Below are positions 48,201 to 58,669 of a DNA stretch of 64,000 nucleotides, in pieces. Source of the DNA: Cryptomeria japonica (taxonomy: Eukaryota; Streptophyta; Pinopsida; Cupressales; Cupressaceae). The position numbers and the translations under genes are program-made. The DNA is taken from contig NC_081408.1 of assembly GCF_030272615.1 (NCBI RefSeq), forward strand, positions 201,398,341 to 201,462,340. The letters run 5' to 3'. The notes under the pieces are model-generated. The model searched no databases. It was not told the DNA's origin and was given only the letters and a program-made list of their open reading frames with translations. Each line of letters begins with the position of its first letter. The first letter of the stretch is position 1.

Positions 48201-48969
48201 GATGGACAGATAGAAGTTGTTAACCAGAGTTTGGGAAACTTGTTGAGATGTTTCGTGGGAGATAAAACCGAAAGTTGGGATTTGATCCTTACACAAGCAA
48301 AGTTTGTGTACAACAATTTAATGAATAGAAGTACTTGAAAAACACCTTTTGAGATTGTTATCAAAGTGCATCCTAGAGGAATACTAGAATTGAGACATTA
48401 GTAGTGAACATCGAAAGAGTTCAGAAGAAGAAGATTTTGTAGCTCACATGGTAGCATTGCATATTTAGGTTAAACAACACTTGGAAGACATGAACAATAA
48501 ATATAAGAACAAGGAACATAAGAAGAGGAGACATAAGTAATTTGAATTTGGTAATGAATTGATGGTATATTTGAGAAAAGAGAGATTATCATTTGGAACT
48601 TATAATAAGTTACAAATGAAGAAGTTTGGACCCTATAATATTTTGAGGAAGTTCAGTTCTGAAAATGCATATAAAGTGGAAATACTAGATAGTCTAAGTA
48701 TTTCACCTATATTCAACATTATAGATCTTCATGAGTACCATGAACTAGAAATCAGTGAGGACAGTATTGTAGACCTTGAGAAACAATTTCCCCAGAAGGA
48801 ATCGGATCAGATTGAAAAGATTTTGGACAGTAGGATTGGGTGTAGTACCCCGAACAATCAGTACAAAGAATATCTTGTGAAGTGGAAGAGAAAACCAGTT
48901 GAAGATTCACCTTGTATTTCTCGGGTAGACATAGACCGCCTTGGTTTCCCTTTGACCCCAACAAAGTGA
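45283..48969 (+). pseudogene. gypsy-2 gag-pol with chromodomain, degenerate
   Basis: Order: gag from the ATG at 45283, with much of the gag domain missing; knuckle CFKCGGEGHHAFKC at 45887-45928; protease VIDSGSSDNLV near 46120 (DSG intact) and LLLGRPWQFDRQAIHDG; RT ([21 protein letters not shown], catalytic YFDDILIFS near 47165); then an internal deletion near 47280 that joins KKCTF of RT straight to the late RNase H (YTNHQALQYL, HRSGKSN, DALSRR); integrase with H..H..C..C finger (VCQVAKG), core MDFVLGLP, SDKDTNF, HPQTDGQIEVVNQSL (DDE residues present); and a chromodomain-like end (EKILDSR, KEYLVKWKRKP) near 48815-48930. The frame changes near 45640, 46945, 47270 and 48500, with many stops. 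Not functional. Confidence 0.9.
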
Positions 48970-49000
48970 GAGGCTCACTTTTTCATTAACCCCGGATGTC

Positions 49001-49642
49001 TGATGCAGGAGCATCCCCGATTCACAACAATCTTGCATAAACCAAAAACATTTTCCTTTCTATTTCATTTGTAGTTTCAATTTTCCTTTCTATGTGTCCT
49101 ATTTTTGGCTCACCGGATCTTGTGGAGTTGGATTCTACTTGAAGACTTGATCATATTTCTTTCTTTCAGATTTCATCTCATTTGGATCACTTACCAACAA
49201 GATATCGCTACAGGTTTTCATGATAGTTTCTTATTATCGGTTGTTCCTTTCTTACCAATTGCCTAAGACCTATTCTGGTGATCTACCAAAACCCGTTCCA
49301 AATCATGTAGAGCATTGAGCATTGATATCTATGTTCCTTGGCATGTGGCCGACCTTTTCCCGTTATATACGTTTCATCCTTTGGATTTTTCAGAGGAATC
49401 TCTTGGTAGAGGCCAACCTTGTTCATTTTGCATGTTAGGTCTTGTTCTTCAGGTTTTTTATCCCTTTTGGGCCAACTGGATCCTTTGGATCGATATATTT
49501 ATTTGTAATCATGATTTAGAATGTAATAAATTAGAATCAATCAGAGTATTAGATAGATATATTGTGCCTGGAAGCTAGATCTTTTGTATCAAGGTCCAGG
49601 TTGATATTGGTTGGATGTAATCAAATTCCATGCAATAAGACC
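49001..49642 (+). repeat. 3' LTR of gypsy-2, 3'-truncated
   Basis: It begins TGATGCAGGAGCATCC and matches the 5' LTR up to CATGCAATAA, after which Copia-A gag resumes. No clear purine tract stands directly before it; the preceding bases TTAACCCCGGATGTC are not purine-rich, so that signal is decayed. Confidence 0.8.
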
Positions 49643-49948
49643 TTATGTGCAGTCTGAAGTTCCATCAAATTTATCATCTTAGAATTAGTTAGGGCACTAA
49701 GAAATGCTTCCTTTGCTCTAATATTATGTTCAACTTCCTTGACCTCATCAGGAGTAGATGGTCCATTCAGAGGAACAATATAGGCATTCTTTGCAATCTT
49801 CACCAAGACATTTCAAGTGCACTTCCATCCGGTCCTTCCATATAGCATAGTTACTTCCATAAAATCTCGGACAATCTTTCTTAAATATTATACCTTGAGA
49901 AGCAATCCCGGATCTCCTCAAGCGATTAAGATTCTATTAGAGGATCTA
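49643..49948 (-). pseudogene. Copia-A gag N-terminus
   Basis: The minus strand contains GSNYAIWKDRMEVHLKCLG near 49860, a frame change, then NAYIVPLNGPSTPDEVKE and KMINLMELQTAHK ending at the gypsy-2 edge, typical of Copia UBN2-type gag. The start codon cannot be fixed because the leader is damaged. Confidence 0.8.
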
Positions 49949-49960
49949 CTTCTGATACCA
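49949..49960 (-). other. Primer-binding site of Copia-A
   Basis: TGGTATCAGAAG on the minus strand, two bases from the LTR edge at 49963; nine or ten of twelve positions match the initiator-Met primer site. Confidence 0.8.
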
Positions 49961-49962
49961 AT

Positions 49963-50700
49963 TGTTAGCAACAGCGAAGAAGCAAGACTGAGAGAGGGGG
50001 TGAACCAATCTTCACCGGAATATCAAACTTAATCACAAAACACAAATTTGATAAACTACAGTAACAAGACATATAAGTAAATTAATAGCACAAAACATAA
50101 CACCAAGGTTTTTGATGTGGAAAAATTGGTTAAGGGAAAAACCATATTGGGAACCTACCCATAGTAAGATGATACTCTGCAGTAGTATGTGAAAATGTTA
50201 TGATGGAGAATGCACATGCATTTAGGCACACTTACTAGAGCTCATTGCTCAAATATAATGGACTAAAAGGCTACAACCCTTAGGGAAATCTCATTGACTT
50301 ACAATAAGATTCAAACTACAAATCGGAGGAAATGAACTGAAAGAATATCATCTTCAAATGCCTGATTACAGTTCTGGTTAAGCACAAATGTCTGCCCTGT
50401 AACACCAATATCACCTCAAACTCAACACCGAAGGATGAATTACTTGTTCACACATAAACCTCTCTCTTATAATATAGACAGAAAATCGAAACCTAAATTA
50501 CATGAATACATCACCTATATACAATTCATCAACCTTGATAACAAGGTCAGCTAAACCCCCCTCAATTACAAAATTACATCACATAATACAAAGATCGACC
50601 ACCAGACCAATATAATGGTTTGAATAGCATAGTATGGTCCTAAAACTAATTCCCAAATTCACAACTCCACCAGACATCAATGACAACAACATATCCAGTG
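49963..50700 (-). repeat. 5' LTR of Copia-A, internally deleted
   Basis: It aligns with 30354-31604 from TGTTAGCA (plus strand) through CACAACTCCACC near 50670, then skips about 500 bases to the last ~30 bases (ATCAATGACAACAACATATCC). Its outer end is eroded (CCAGTG where the other LTR has CCAACA). Confidence 0.75.
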
Positions 50701-53041
50701 AATATCAGAGCTTCCCTATCTTCCTTTTCTTCTTCTCCTTCTCTAGTCTTCTCTTCCCTTTTTCTGTCATGCAGTTCATTAGACTCATAACCTGTCAATT
50801 TGTCAAACTCTTTAGAAGTGTCTTCATCAACCTTCACATTTGAACTTTCAACAATCTTATTCAGCCTTTTATTATAACACCAGTATGCCTTGCTCCTTGT
50901 AGAATATCCTAGTTATGTGCCTTCATTAGGTCTACTGTCAAACTTTCCAAGATTATCATCATCTCTTGGAATGTAGCACTTACTTCCAAATACATTAAAA
51001 TACTTCACTACCAGATTTATACCATACCATACCATACCTCTTAATATTTCTTCCCATGTCTTTCCTAGTATAGAGTTTTGTTAAGACTGTAGACTAAAGT
51101 ATGAATAGATTCCCTCCAATAGATTTCTAGATGTTCTAATCCTTTAATAATTGTTCTAGCTACTTCCTGGATTGTCTAGTTCATCCTTTCTACTACACCA
51201 TTCTATTGAGCTATTCTTGGGGCAAATAACTATCTTCTAATACCATGTTTCTCACAGAAAATTTAAACTCATCAGAAGTAAATTCTCTTCCTCTATCTAA
51301 CATCAAACACTCAATCTTTCTGTGAACTTCATTTTCAAATTTATCCTTGAATATTTTGAATTTCTCTAATTCTTCTTACTTCTCTCTCAAAAACTAAACC
51401 CATGACATTCTAGAGTAATCATCAATCAATAACATGAAATACCTCTCACCTTGTATACTCCTTGTTCTAGTTAGACCATATAGGTCTGTATGCACTAAAT
51501 CCAACAATCTGATGGATGAATGTTCCTTTCCTCTATAAGTTCCTCTTGTCTATTTTCCAACTTAAAATTCTCTACAAATGTTGTTATCAAGTTTGGTAAG
51601 ATTTTGTAAATCTCTCACTGCACTTGATGAAATGATCTTCAATAAGTTGTCAAAATTGATATGACACATCCTCTAGTGCTAGAGCCACCTATCATTGCCC
51701 AGAGATAACAAACAATGCTTCATAGATCCTCCAAGAAGGTACATGTTTCTGCCGGTCATTTTCCCTGCTACAATAACAATTCTAAATCCTTTTTGAATCT
51801 CACAAACATATCCTAAAAGACAACATTGTAACCATTTTCTCAAATCTATCCAGTACTCAGAAATTTATGATGCAAACCCTTCACATAGTAAACATTGTCA
51901 GTATTATGCTTTCCATAAAAACAAATAGAACCAATTCCTATAATTTGTGTTCTCTGACCATCTCCGAACCTAACAGAGCCACCATCATACTTATCAAGTT
52001 TCACAAACTTACTTGTGTCACCAGTCATATGAATTGAATAGCCACTATTAATCAACCATTCATTTCTATCTCTTCTAGCATGTAAAGAAGTAGAAACAGT
52101 CTTACAAATATCAATTTTAGGAACATTTCTTTCTACCAAGAATAAACAATCACCATCTTCATAATCTGATTCATCATCTAAAATCCTAGCATCATCTTTG
52201 ACATAATAGGACCTCTTATTGAATTTTCCTTTATTATCTCTAGATTTTTGTCTCAAATTCTTTTCTAGACACCTAGTAACAATATGACCAATATTTCTAG
52301 ATCTAGAATATTTATGGGGTAACATACTTCTGTATTTGTCAGTGCCTTTGTTTAGTTCCCTCACAAAGTTTTCTTCCATCTCATCTAGACTTTCATCTTC
52401 TGGGTCTTCTTTAGATGATTTAAATGCAGATTCAGTCTTAGGGTTATCTTTTCCAAACTTCCTTATCTCAAATGTTGATAGAGTTCATACTAGTGCTCTC
52501 TAGTGAACTTCTTTAGATCATAGGTTTCTTCAATAGACAAGATTTTGTCACTATAACATTCTATTAGGGACATCAAGATCTCCTCAATTATATCTTCATC
52601 TAAAAAAGTTCTGCAAAGCTCTATGATTTCATTTATTGCACTTTCAACCTTCTAAAAGTACCTAGTTATGTCTTTTCCTTCTTCCATTTTCAAGTTCTCA
52701 TATCCATGCTTAGCTATTAGCTTCTTTCATAATTTCACTCTATCATTTTCTTCATAGATATCTCTCAACATTTCCCAAACCTCAAAAGAAGTATTCAATG
52801 AAATAACCTTTGTCAATTCATTCTTAGATAAATCACCGAAGATAGAAACCCTTTCCTTTTAATTCTATTCATAAGCTTGAATCTCATATGGAGTGGTAAG
52901 ACCATTTTCCAGTTGAGCATACTTTATTTTCACTACTTTCCAGGTGTTGTATCCTAAAGAGAGCAGATACCCTATCACCTTCACTTTCCAAAAACTATAG
53001 TCAGATTCTTCAAAGATAGGAATAGTCAATTTATGTGCCAT
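50701..53041 (-). pseudogene. Copia-B gag, protease and integrase
   Basis: From the ATG at 53041 (MAHKLTIPIFEESDYSFWK): UBN2-type gag to about 52500; a knuckle region YSRSRNIGHIVTRC near 52310 in which the first two Cys are lost; protease WLINSGYSIHMTGD near 52060 (catalytic Asp to Asn); GAG-pre-integrase; integrase core (LLDLVHTDLYG near 51510, DDYSRMSWV near 51420, LDRGREFTS near 51290, GVVERMN near 51200); the post-core segment VKYFNVFGSKCYI and GYSTRSKAYWCYNKR; and an acidic linker that stops at the Copia-A junction. Frame changes and many stops, more decayed than Copia-A. Confidence 0.85.
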
Positions 53042-53091
53042 TTGATCAGGATCTACCTGAAGCAGTTAATCTCTTCTCCAAGGAACCAAAT

Positions 53092-53102
53092 CTCTCATAC
53101 CA
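53092..53102 (-). other. Primer-binding site of Copia-B
   Basis: TGGTATGAGAG on the minus strand, two bases from the LTR at 53105; one change from the initiator-Met site. Confidence 0.75.
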
Positions 53103-53104
53103 AT

Positions 53105-54119
53105 TGTTGAATATCCAGGAAATTGTGAGGGACGGGGTTAATCAGTTGATAACTTAAAAAAACTTATTTTACTCTTGTCACCTTCGGATCCTAACTAATG
53201 GAATTAATTAACATAGATATAGCATGAAAATATAAACATACAACATATCACACAATGAACACCAGATATGATGTGGAAAACCCAAGAAGGGAAAAACCAC
53301 AGAGAATGTTAGTTCTCAATATAAAACACTAGTTAATATGACATTGGTTAAGGTGATTTTTACAAAGGGTGGCTCACTGCCAGAATCCTCATTGCCCAAA
53401 AAAAGCCTCACCATCAAAGAAAGAGAGAAAGAGAGAAATAATCCGCCACTAAAACACATTCTACACAAACCAGACTGCTTCTAGTGCCTCAAAACCAACA
53501 CACTCACTAACATAACTAATATTCATATCTTTCCTTTCCAATCTCATATATCTTCAAAACAATATCTTTTTCTATGTCTAACACAATCAGATCATCCTCG
53601 TATATATACTATCTTCTGGGAAGCATAATCTTCCAAGTAGGCCAAGATAGGAGATCTAAAATAGGTCAACACTAAACATTTTGATTATGGGAAGGAATGA
53701 GTAGTAGACCATACCACAACAGACATCAACGGTCAGATCAACATGTTACTATCATTAAAAATTCTAGACCCAAAAGCCATTATACACATGCTACACCACA
53801 AGCCACTGCACATCCTCAAATTGCAGACTTAATATGTACCCAAAACTCATTGCTAAAACAAACAAAAATAAGAATAGAACCAAAATACACATGAATACCA
53901 TCAATCAACACCATATCCAATAACCTAAAATATCTGGATCACCAACACATCTTTTGAAGCACAAAAAGATTCAAGGAACACATATTTTGGATATCCAATA
54001 TCAAGAATATCAGAAACATTAATGCCAACCAATATGTTGACATCAATGACAACTAGTTAACAACATCACCATCACAATTGCAACAATCTACAACAGATAG
54101 TGTTGATATTTGGGCCAAC
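53105..54119 (-). repeat. 5' LTR of Copia-B
   Basis: 1,015 bases, starting TGTTGGCCCAAATATC and ending TGGATATTCAACA on the minus strand. No partner LTR is in the window. Its outer terminal ACA forms part of the ACAAG duplication made by K2. Confidence 0.8.
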
Positions 54120-54121
54120 AA

Positions 54122-54926
54122 GTGTTAGGATTCCCACAGATACAAGGAGGGGGGGGGGGGGGGTGAATTAGTATCTAACCGGTGAATGGAATTTCTTAAC
54201 TTAAAACATGTAGAACATATTATAATAGTGTACCGGTATGCAAGAAATAATACAATAAACATAATTAAAAGAAACCACATGAAAAACACACCATAACACA
54301 ATGATTTAACAAGGAAACCCGATATGGGAAAAACCTCGGTGGGATTTGTGACCCACAATATTCACTTACTGGACAATAAGAGAATATTATTGCTACAAGA
54401 GGGGCATGCACATGCAGGAAGGCCAACTGCCTAGAGCTCACTGCTCAATGGGAAGTCTCACTAACTTACAATGATGGATTATATAAATCCAGTATCTTGT
54501 ACTACTTCAAAATAGCATCTATAATGCCAGATCCAGTACCAGTTTTTGCTCTGCTTCTTACATAAACCCTTAACCTATAATTCACATAATAGGTCTACCT
54601 TATTTCACCTAAATATAATCTTCTCACTTACTTTAAAATGTTCTACAATGATCTCTCTTATATAAGAGTCATTTTAAAATGATGCCAAGTCGGCTTACAA
54701 AGATTTTACAATAATAAACAAAATATAATATAACAAAAATCTTGTCGGCCTCTGTGCTGATATGCTTCCTTTCTCTGTCGATGCTGGTGGTCTGAGTGCC
54801 GGTGTAGAGTCTAATCTTGCTAGTCCCGGTGTAATGCCTTTCGGTGCCATAGGATTGTAAGGTTGCCATCAATGACAAAACCTCCAATCACCTACAATGT
54901 CTCATTGGAGTGTGCATATGCCAACA
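54122..54926 (-). repeat. 3' LTR of K2
   Basis: 805 bases, TGTTGGCATATGC...AATCCTAACA on the minus strand. Includes a 16-G run on the plus strand at 54148-54163, against 7 in the other LTR. Over the first ~290 bases I count around 20 substitutions between the two LTRs. Confidence 0.9.
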
Positions 54927-54938
54927 ATCTCCCCTTTT
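54927..54938 (-). other. Polypurine tract of K2
   Basis: AAAAGGGGAGAT on the minus strand directly abuts the 3' LTR. A second copy, CAAAGGGGGAGTAG, occurs near 55083-55096. Confidence 0.85.
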
Positions 54939-55138
54939 GGCATTGATGGCAACACTCATGAGAAAATTCAAAAGTGTATCCAAAACTTTTAATCCAAAAA
55001 TGTTTCCAAAAATATGTTACCAAAAATATAAGAGCTCCCCTTGAGTAGATAAGTCTTTTGCTGGTTATTTTCTCATACTACTACTCCCCCTTTGGCATCA
55101 ATGACAAAGGTTGTCAAGATGTCAGTAGTGTTGTAGTC

Positions 55139-58100
55139 TCAACTTTGTAACTGGGTGGTTACAATTTGAAAAAGATCTCCCAAAATCAAGTTTATACTTT
55201 CCATAAACTTCTTGTTGTCCTTTATTATTGTCTTTGTTCTATGAGTTGTGCCGGTGAGGTGCTGCATATGCTCCAATCTTGGACTCAATCTTAGTCTCAA
55301 GTTCTTTGCCTTATTTACTATTCTCTCCTTTTCTCTATCTAACTTAAGTAATTCTTCCTCAAAACTTGTTATCCTTTGTTCAAAAATTGATAATGTATCA
55401 GGTGAGTTAACAAAATTGTCTGCAAGTTTATTGATTTCATCCTATACCTTGCTCATTTTCTTATCTATGTCTACTATCAAAAAGTTTGTCTTGCAAGTAT
55501 CTTTGTACAGAGTTTTAAATTCCTTCAATAAGTTACATAGTTTTGGTAGAAGTGTGTCAAATTCCCTAGTACACTTCTTTATCTGATCTTCAAAGAATTT
55601 TTGTTTTTCAATTTCTAACTTATCCTTCAATGCCTCTTCCTTTATTTGCTCAACTGTCACTATCTTCTCAGTGATGTATTTACACAAAGTGTTAAGTTGT
55701 CTTAAAGAATCCTTATTGTCTATGTTATAGTTAGGAGCTATCATCTTCAAAATTGGGATTGTGTCATCTATATCTTTATAAGCCTGTGAACTACAATCTG
55801 TTATCTTTTTTATGGAGTCCAAAAGTACTTCAGTTACATTTGTTGATTTGTAACCTGTTGAGGAGGAACCAACATTCTGAATTCCACCGGTGGAGGAAGT
55901 AACCAAGCTTACAGTGACCTCTGGTAGGTCAGTTTGTGTTTCCATTTCTTTAAGCAATGGTTTTTGATCTTCTCCTGTTGCCGGTGGCACTATTTCCATG
56001 TGAACCCATTACTATTCTGGAGCCTATAGCTCTACTTGTCTCTCTATTTGTTGCTCTATTTTAGTCTCAGTCTGAGTCTCTACCTGTTGCTCTGTGCTAT
56101 CAACTTCAACTTTTCTTTCATTATTGTCAATGCTATCAGTTGCCGGTGGCTCACTAGCCATATCTATCTTGCCGGTTGTATCTTTGTCTATCACAATGTT
56201 GACCTTTTGTGTATCAACATCAACTGTGTATAGAACCTCAAGATTAGGATTTGTATCCTCTATGTCCATACTCTCATCTATTGATTGATCTTCAGTAGTT
56301 GTTACTGGTGATGTAATTTGAGGCAGTGGGGATAAGTTATCTTTTACTTTGATGCTCAGAGGTCCACCAACCTTTCCTTTTCCTTTGTCTCTCTCCTTTT
56401 GGTATACCTTTATTGGTTTGGGGTTCCTGTACTCTTCCTATTTTTCTTTCTCAACAAGAAATATGTCCCATGCATTTTTCTGTTTCCTCCATAACTTCAT
56501 TCACTCTTCCAACCATTAATGCAATATGCCGGTATGCAGTAGAGAATACTGACCCGTTGGCTTCTGCAATCAAGTTATCTATCTCCTTAGGTGAGTTTAC
56601 TGGGTAAACAACAAGTAACTTTTCAATTTTGATTTTCTTATCAAGCTCTACAACAACTTGTCTTCTTTCTTCCAGTATTTTGAACAATTCATCTGGTAGA
56701 TCATCTATCACTTCCATTAAGAACTTCTTATAGATGTCCATGTGTAAAATGACACTATTTTCAACTTGTTCTTTTTCATTTGCTAATAGTGTATCATAAA
56801 CCTTTCCTATGTTCTTGAGTTTCCCTTCCTCTATGATTTCATATAGCAATTTGTCAAGAGGGGCCATGTTTTGTTTAGTCTTCTTCTTCTTTGGTGTCAA
56901 CTTTTTCTTTGGTGTTGTCATTCTAACCAGAGACCTCACTGCCTGTTGTTTTTGTCTAGTCCTTCTAAGCAAAGGTGTGGATGTCGATGAAGGACCCATT
57001 TTCCTTACAACTCTTTTGAAAGCTGCAGGCATGTCACTCTCCGAAGAAGTAGCTACTGGTGATAGGTGAGTCTCAAGCTGTAGAGTTCCTAACTCATCCT
57101 CAGTGATACCGGTTTGTTTTAGTACATCTTCTTTAATAGCCTTAGCATGTCTAGAACCTCTTCTCACAACTGCTTCAACCTTTTCCACTCTCTTCTTAGA
57201 TTGGATTTGTTTCTCTATGGTCTCAACACTACCAAATACTTTTTCCTTTGATTCATTTGGTTCTTCCAGAAGTGCTTTAGCATAAGTTTTAATTATATGA
57301 TCATTAGTCTCATAACCCATCTTTGTTACCCAAATTGGTCTTGGGATGATTTCTTCCATCCAGATCTCATCCTTTTTTATTACAAAACATATATCATCCT
57401 TGTATTTGTTGACAATCTTCTATGATAGTCTGATTCTTTTGTTCAGCCTAACCTTTAGTGCTTGAAAATAGTCATGAATATTCTTTTCTTTGTTTTCACC
57501 CATGTTATTGAATAGGTCTGTTAACTATTTTCCTACCGGTATATCAAATCGAAGGTTCTTACTGCCTATATCAAGAACCTATTTGGTTATGTGTAGCATC
57601 AAGCATACAAGTAGATTTCCAAATCTAAAAGTTCATTTCTTATCCTTCTTGATTTTGCCTAAGTTATCAATCAACTCATCTTTTAACCATTCACATACAT
57701 CAATTTTCACATTGTCTTTAATCATGTCATAAGCACTTTTAATGCATAAACTTGAAACTGAGTTAAATCTATTTGCATGAGTTTCTTTGTACCCTAAAAT
57801 AATGCTAACAAATCTCACATTTATATCGGTCACATCATTAACTCTCAGAGACCTTCTGTCTTATGTTGGACCAATTAAGTTCATTACTAGGTCATTGGAG
57901 ACCTTCTTAGTCTTGTCTGGTTTGTTATCGGTGGAAGGTAACCTTCTTACTGCTTTCATAGCTTCCTTTGTAATTTTGTGTACTGAATCAAGCCAAAAGA
58001 ATGAACCATGTACCCTGCTTAAAACTATCCTAATCACCTCCTTGCGAAATTCAGGAATGCAAAGGATTTCAGTGAATCCTAGGGTTTCAACAGTTTTATG

Positions 58101-58367
58101 TTCAGGTTTTACATTACCGGAATTGTCACATATAGCAGTCTTATACATGGTTTTAATTTCTTCATCTCCTAATTCCTCTATGTTGCAATGAATTTATATT
58201 TGGGGATCTTCTGCGAAAACAACTCCTTTTGGAATTTGGGAAAAAGCACCTACATTGTCATCTTTCTTAGCTACCTTGGGAACTAGCTGAAATACGGACC
58301 TAGGGCATTTTATAACCTTGACTATTATAGGGTTTGCTATGAATTCAGGTGCAGAGGAGGATGCCAT
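55139..58367 (-). pseudogene. K2 ORF2, unknown protein (~1,080 codons)
   Basis: It runs from the ATG at 58367 (MASSSAPEFIANP) to the stop at 55139, with six or so stops and a frameshift between about 56450 and 56270. Layout: N-terminal globular half with FTEILCIPEFRKEVIRIVLSR, SFFWLDSVHKITKEAMKAV, VNDVTDINVRFVSIILGYKE and FGNLLVCLMLHI; a middle WVTKMGYE segment; a very basic block TPKKKLTPKKKKTK (about 56915-56880), a possible nuclear signal; LHMDIYKKFLMEVIDDLPDE; an acidic Q/E-rich linker (about 56150-56040); and a C-terminal coiled coil after VTEVLLDSIKKITDC. It is homologous to 2444-4754. I recognise no enzyme motif. Its position after ORF1 and its size suggest a structural or regulatory element protein; function unknown. 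Confidence 0.75.
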
Positions 58368-58669
58368 GATGAATACCTTTTTCTGCCTTTGGATGGGTTG
58401 ATTGCTAAAGTTCTTTGCCTCTTTGCTCGAAATCCCTTAGCTCTACAAATTTTGCGCTCTTCGAATGTTTGAAATCTCGGTGAAATGAAATGGAGCCAAA
58501 ACCACAAATTTATAATGTTTATTTTCCATCTACCACATTTCATGTATGCCAGTTAAGTAGTCACTTAACATTGTCTGCTAATATAGAAGTAATTTCCAAC
58601 TTCTCACCATTAACCGAGGGAATTATAGCATACGTCTCATTGATTGCCAAACCCTCAATAAAATTTTCT

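Larger units (their letters stand above)
44378..49642 (+). mobile_element. gypsy-2: Ty3/gypsy chromovirus inserted in Copia-A gag
   Basis: 5' LTR 44378-45174, mutated primer site, gag-protease-RT-RNase H-integrase-chromodomain, and a 3'-truncated LTR 49001-49642. The pol order and C-terminal chromodomain define a chromovirus; the subclade cannot be settled by eye. Copia-A gag stops at 44377 and resumes at 49643. The final ~106 bases of the 3' LTR and the target duplication are missing, so one edge was trimmed after insertion. Confidence 0.9.
30354..50700 (-). mobile_element. Copia-A: Copia element carrying four younger insertions
   Basis: The 3' LTR 30354-31604 and the shortened 5' LTR 49963-50700 are the same LTR family. 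Between them lie all the Copia-A coding blocks in order on the minus strand, interrupted by S1 (33542-35002), element X (35408-41745), S2 (41967-42737) and gypsy-2 (44378-49642). At each of the four sites the Copia-A frame stops and resumes at the same codon position. With the insertions left out it is about 6.5 kb, normal for Copia. Flanks GATAT (30349-30353) and AATAT (50701-50705) are its probable target duplication in Copia-B. Confidence 0.85.
29758..54119 (-). mobile_element. Copia-B: outermost Copia of the nest, split by Copia-A
   Basis: Read on the minus strand: 5' LTR 54119-53105, primer site, gag-protease-integrase 53041-50701, then Copia-A (50700-30354), then the following linker and RT (30353-29758). 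The two parts are one element. The linker reading frame leaving at 50701 resumes in register at 30353, and the bases at the junctions (GATAT on the left, AATAT on the right) fit a 5-bp target duplication with one change. The 3' part of RT, RNase H and the 3' LTR are absent; Copia-1 lies at that break. Confidence 0.75.
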
